Shown here piece by piece: positions 62,337 to 64,000 of a stretch of 64,000 bases of DNA (positions are counted from its first letter, which is position 1; every line of letters begins with the position of its first letter). The notes under the pieces are model-generated. The model saw only the letters and a list, made by a program, of their open reading frames with translations. It had not been told where the DNA came from and made no database searches. Both the position numbers and the translations under genes were made by a program. The DNA is taken from contig NZ_SNZC01000001.1 of assembly GCF_004363695.1 (NCBI RefSeq), positions 389,857 to 453,856 of the forward strand, read 5' to 3'. This DNA comes from Flavobacterium cheniae. Lineage in GTDB: Bacteria > Bacteroidota > Bacteroidia > Flavobacteriales > Flavobacteriaceae.

Positions 62337-63449
62337 ATGAAAAAGATTTTATACATACTAGCTTTAGTAACTTTTACTATTTCATGTAAAAACGAAGTAG
62401 TAGAAGAAACGGTAAAAGATGATGGATTAATAACGGTTACTGCAGAACAATTTAAATCCTCAGGAATGCTTGTTGGTTCACCATCAGAACAAGATTTTGA
62501 TGTTACAGTAAAAGCATCAGGTAAAATAGATGTTCCACCACAATATCGAGCTAAAATAACACCTTTTATTGGCGGTTATGTAAAAGCAACTAAGTTATTG
62601 GTTGGTGATAAAGTTTCAAAAGGACAAGCTTTAATAACATTGGAAAACACAGAATATTTAGACATTCAAAAAGACTATGTAGAAGTAGCTGAACAAATTA
62701 ATTATTTAAAATCAGAATTTGAGCGTCAGAAAACGTTGTATAATGAAAAAATTACATCACAAAAGAATTACCTAAAAGCAGAAAGCGATTACCGCCAAGC
62801 AAAAGGAATGTATCAAGGATTACGCGAAAAATTACTTTTACTAAACATCAATCCAGCAAATGTTGAAAAGGGAAGATTTACATCCGTTATCACGTTAACA
62901 TCACCAATTTCGGGAGACATTACCGTTATGAATGCTAATGTTGGGATGTTCATGTCACCATCTGATGTAATTTTAGAAGTTGTAGATACCAACTATTTAC
63001 ACTTAAATTTAAGCATTTTCGAAAAAGATATTTTACATGTAAAACAAGGCCAAAATATTAGTTTTACCATTCCAGAGGCTAGTAAGGATGTTTTTACTTC
63101 AAAAGTACAATTGGTTGGAAAATCGATTGAAAATAAAGATAGAACCATCTCCGTTTTTGGAGTTTTAAATCCAACTGACAAAGTTAAATTACTATCAGGA
63201 ATGTTTGTTGAAGCTGGAATAGTGATTAGTTCTAAAAAAGGGTTAGGAATTCCTATTGATGCATTAATCACTGAAAACAACAAAAATTTCGTACTTTTAT
63301 TACAAGAAAATAAAGGCAATTATATTTTTAAGAAAACATTGGTAAACATTGGCGAAAAATCAGAACAATTCGTTGAGATTTTATCAAACGAAGCCATCAA
63401 TGAAAACTCAAAAATTCTAACCAAAGGAGTTTTCGATTTAACTAATTAA
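62337..63449 (+). CDS. RND efflux periplasmic adaptor (CzcB/CusB-like)
   Basis: A 370-residue lipoprotein (signal ending FTISCKN) with a barrel-sandwich domain (ITPFIGGYVKATKLLVGDKV), a helical hairpin (about 110-175) and beta-barrel segments. It links the RND pump with the outer-membrane factor for metal export. Confidence 0.9.
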   Translation: MKKILYILALVTFTISCKNEVVEETVKDDGLITVTAEQFKSSGMLVGSPSEQDFDVTVKASGKIDVPPQYRAKITPFIGGYVKATKLLVGDKVSKGQALITLENTEYLDIQKDYVEVAEQINYLKSEFERQKTLYNEKITSQKNYLKAESDYRQAKGMYQGLREKLLLLNINPANVEKGRFTSVITLTSPISGDITVMNANVGMFMSPSDVILEVVDTNYLHLNLSIFEKDILHVKQGQNISFTIPEASKDVFTSKVQLVGKSIENKDRTISVFGVLNPTDKVKLLSGMFVEAGIVISSKKGLGIPIDALITENNKNFVLLLQENKGNYIFKKTLVNIGEKSEQFVEILSNEAINENSKILTKGVFDLTN

Positions 63450-63461
63450 AAAATAAAAATT

Positions 63462-63962
63462 ATGAACGACGCACATTTACACATGGTTTTTAACCATTTT
63501 CCGATTATTGGATTATTCTTTGGAATAGGAATTTTAGCTTATGGAATCATTAAAAAACAAACTATTTTAGTTAATACAGCTTATGTCATTTTTATTGTTT
63601 GTATGATTATGGCAAAAGCTACTATGATGACAGGAGAAGGAGCTGAAGAAATTGTTGAAGAATTAGGTATTTCAAAAGAAATCATCCACGAACATGAAGA
63701 AATTGCTGAAACCTTTATGAAAGTTCTTTATGTTTTAGGAATTCTTTCGATTTTAGGCTTAGTTGCCAATGTGAAAAAACATGCAAAAGCATCAATTGTT
63801 TCTTATGTTGTCTTGGTTTTAGCAATTGGCGCTGCAGTTTTGTCTAAGTCTGTTGGAACTTCTGGTGGTGAAATTCGTCATACCGAAATTAGAGCTAATG
63901 CTAATAATAGCAACGCTTCAATAGAAAATAAAGAGCAAGAATTAGACAACGATGATCACTAA
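63462..63962 (+). CDS. DUF2231-like membrane protein
   Basis: A 166-residue protein with four helices starting HLHMVFNHFPIIGLFFG, with conserved-looking His residues, then EEIVEELGISKEIIHEHEE and a hydrophilic C-terminal tail. Proteins of this kind accompany CzcCBA genes in Bacteroidetes. Function unknown. The remaining 38 bp of the window contain no gene. Confidence 0.7.
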   Translation: MNDAHLHMVFNHFPIIGLFFGIGILAYGIIKKQTILVNTAYVIFIVCMIMAKATMMTGEGAEEIVEELGISKEIIHEHEEIAETFMKVLYVLGILSILGLVANVKKHAKASIVSYVVLVLAIGAAVLSKSVGTSGGEIRHTEIRANANNSNASIENKEQELDNDDH

Positions 63963-64000
63963 ACAAAATATAAATTTTCAAAAACTTTTGTTTATTCGAA

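Overview
The window looks like the chromosome of a denitrifying Flavobacteriaceae bacterium, most likely Flavobacterium or a close relative. The DNA is AT-rich, promoters carry the Bacteroidetes -7 element TAnnTTTG, the tmRNA tag reads GENNYALAA, and several families are typical of the phylum (DUF3570/DUF4266, Sec-type NosZ, NrdD with a separately encoded glycyl-radical piece).

Positions 1-33,000 form an anaerobic respiration region. It starts with the end of an outer-membrane porin and an RIC iron-sulfur repair protein facing norCB-norQD. These are followed by a hemerythrin-PAS protein, a lipoprotein carbonic anhydrase, norE/norF-like subunits, and an unassigned flavin/Fe-S-like protein with an OsmC partner. 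The nos cluster comes next (cytochrome c, nosZ, a membrane protein, nosL, nosD, nosF, nosY), ending with a truncated hemoglobin and a CopD-like membrane protein. Then come a fasciclin lipoprotein, a heme-copper-oxidase-like membrane protein, a Crp/Fnr regulator, and a copper-uptake set (copper-type lipoprotein, OprC/NosA-like TonB receptor). The minus-strand block at 24.8-33.0 kb holds nrdD, a tiny glycyl-radical ORF, nrdG, an Rrf2 regulator, nadA, nadB, a NorC-like cytochrome and a divergent NorB-like protein, plus a second Rrf2 gene.

The strongest new observation is a shared operator, ATGAT-N4-ATCAT. It lies about 36.5 bp (centre to the final G of the -7 TTTG) upstream of ric, norC, the flavoprotein, the nos operon, both Rrf2 genes and crp, with weaker cases at the fasciclin gene and the copper set. 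Two copies sit between divergent genes. The second strongest is the NorB-like protein at 25.3 kb: aligned by eye with the ordinary NorB in the same window, one FeB histidine is Asn and one low-spin heme histidine is Met. Its gene pair is translationally coupled to nadB.

Positions 33.0-41.1 kb are an accessory island. It holds a restriction-subunit remnant, a SIR2-HerA defence pair, a DUF4365 nuclease-like gene, a roughly 600-bp array of GACCTA/ATCTA motifs, a MerR-like protein behind a 16-bp inverted repeat, and a large serine recombinase with a small partner ORF. The recombinase reading frame runs into the antisense of the tmRNA 3' end, so ssrA is the likely integration target.

Positions 41.4-64.0 kb are mostly ordinary chromosome: a saccharopine/alanine dehydrogenase-type enzyme, a FucP-type transporter, a CreD/Coq4-like/YiiX-like membrane-associated block, a thioredoxin-ApbE-DUF4266-DUF3570 cluster, a two-component system with a cation diffusion facilitator, and a CzcA-CzcC fusion with CzcB. 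A tandem duplication of DUF3570 plus response regulator is visible, with the second regulator reduced to about 150 bp. No CRISPR array or intact insertion sequence was recognised. No tRNA was recognised by eye, but this was not an exhaustive search.
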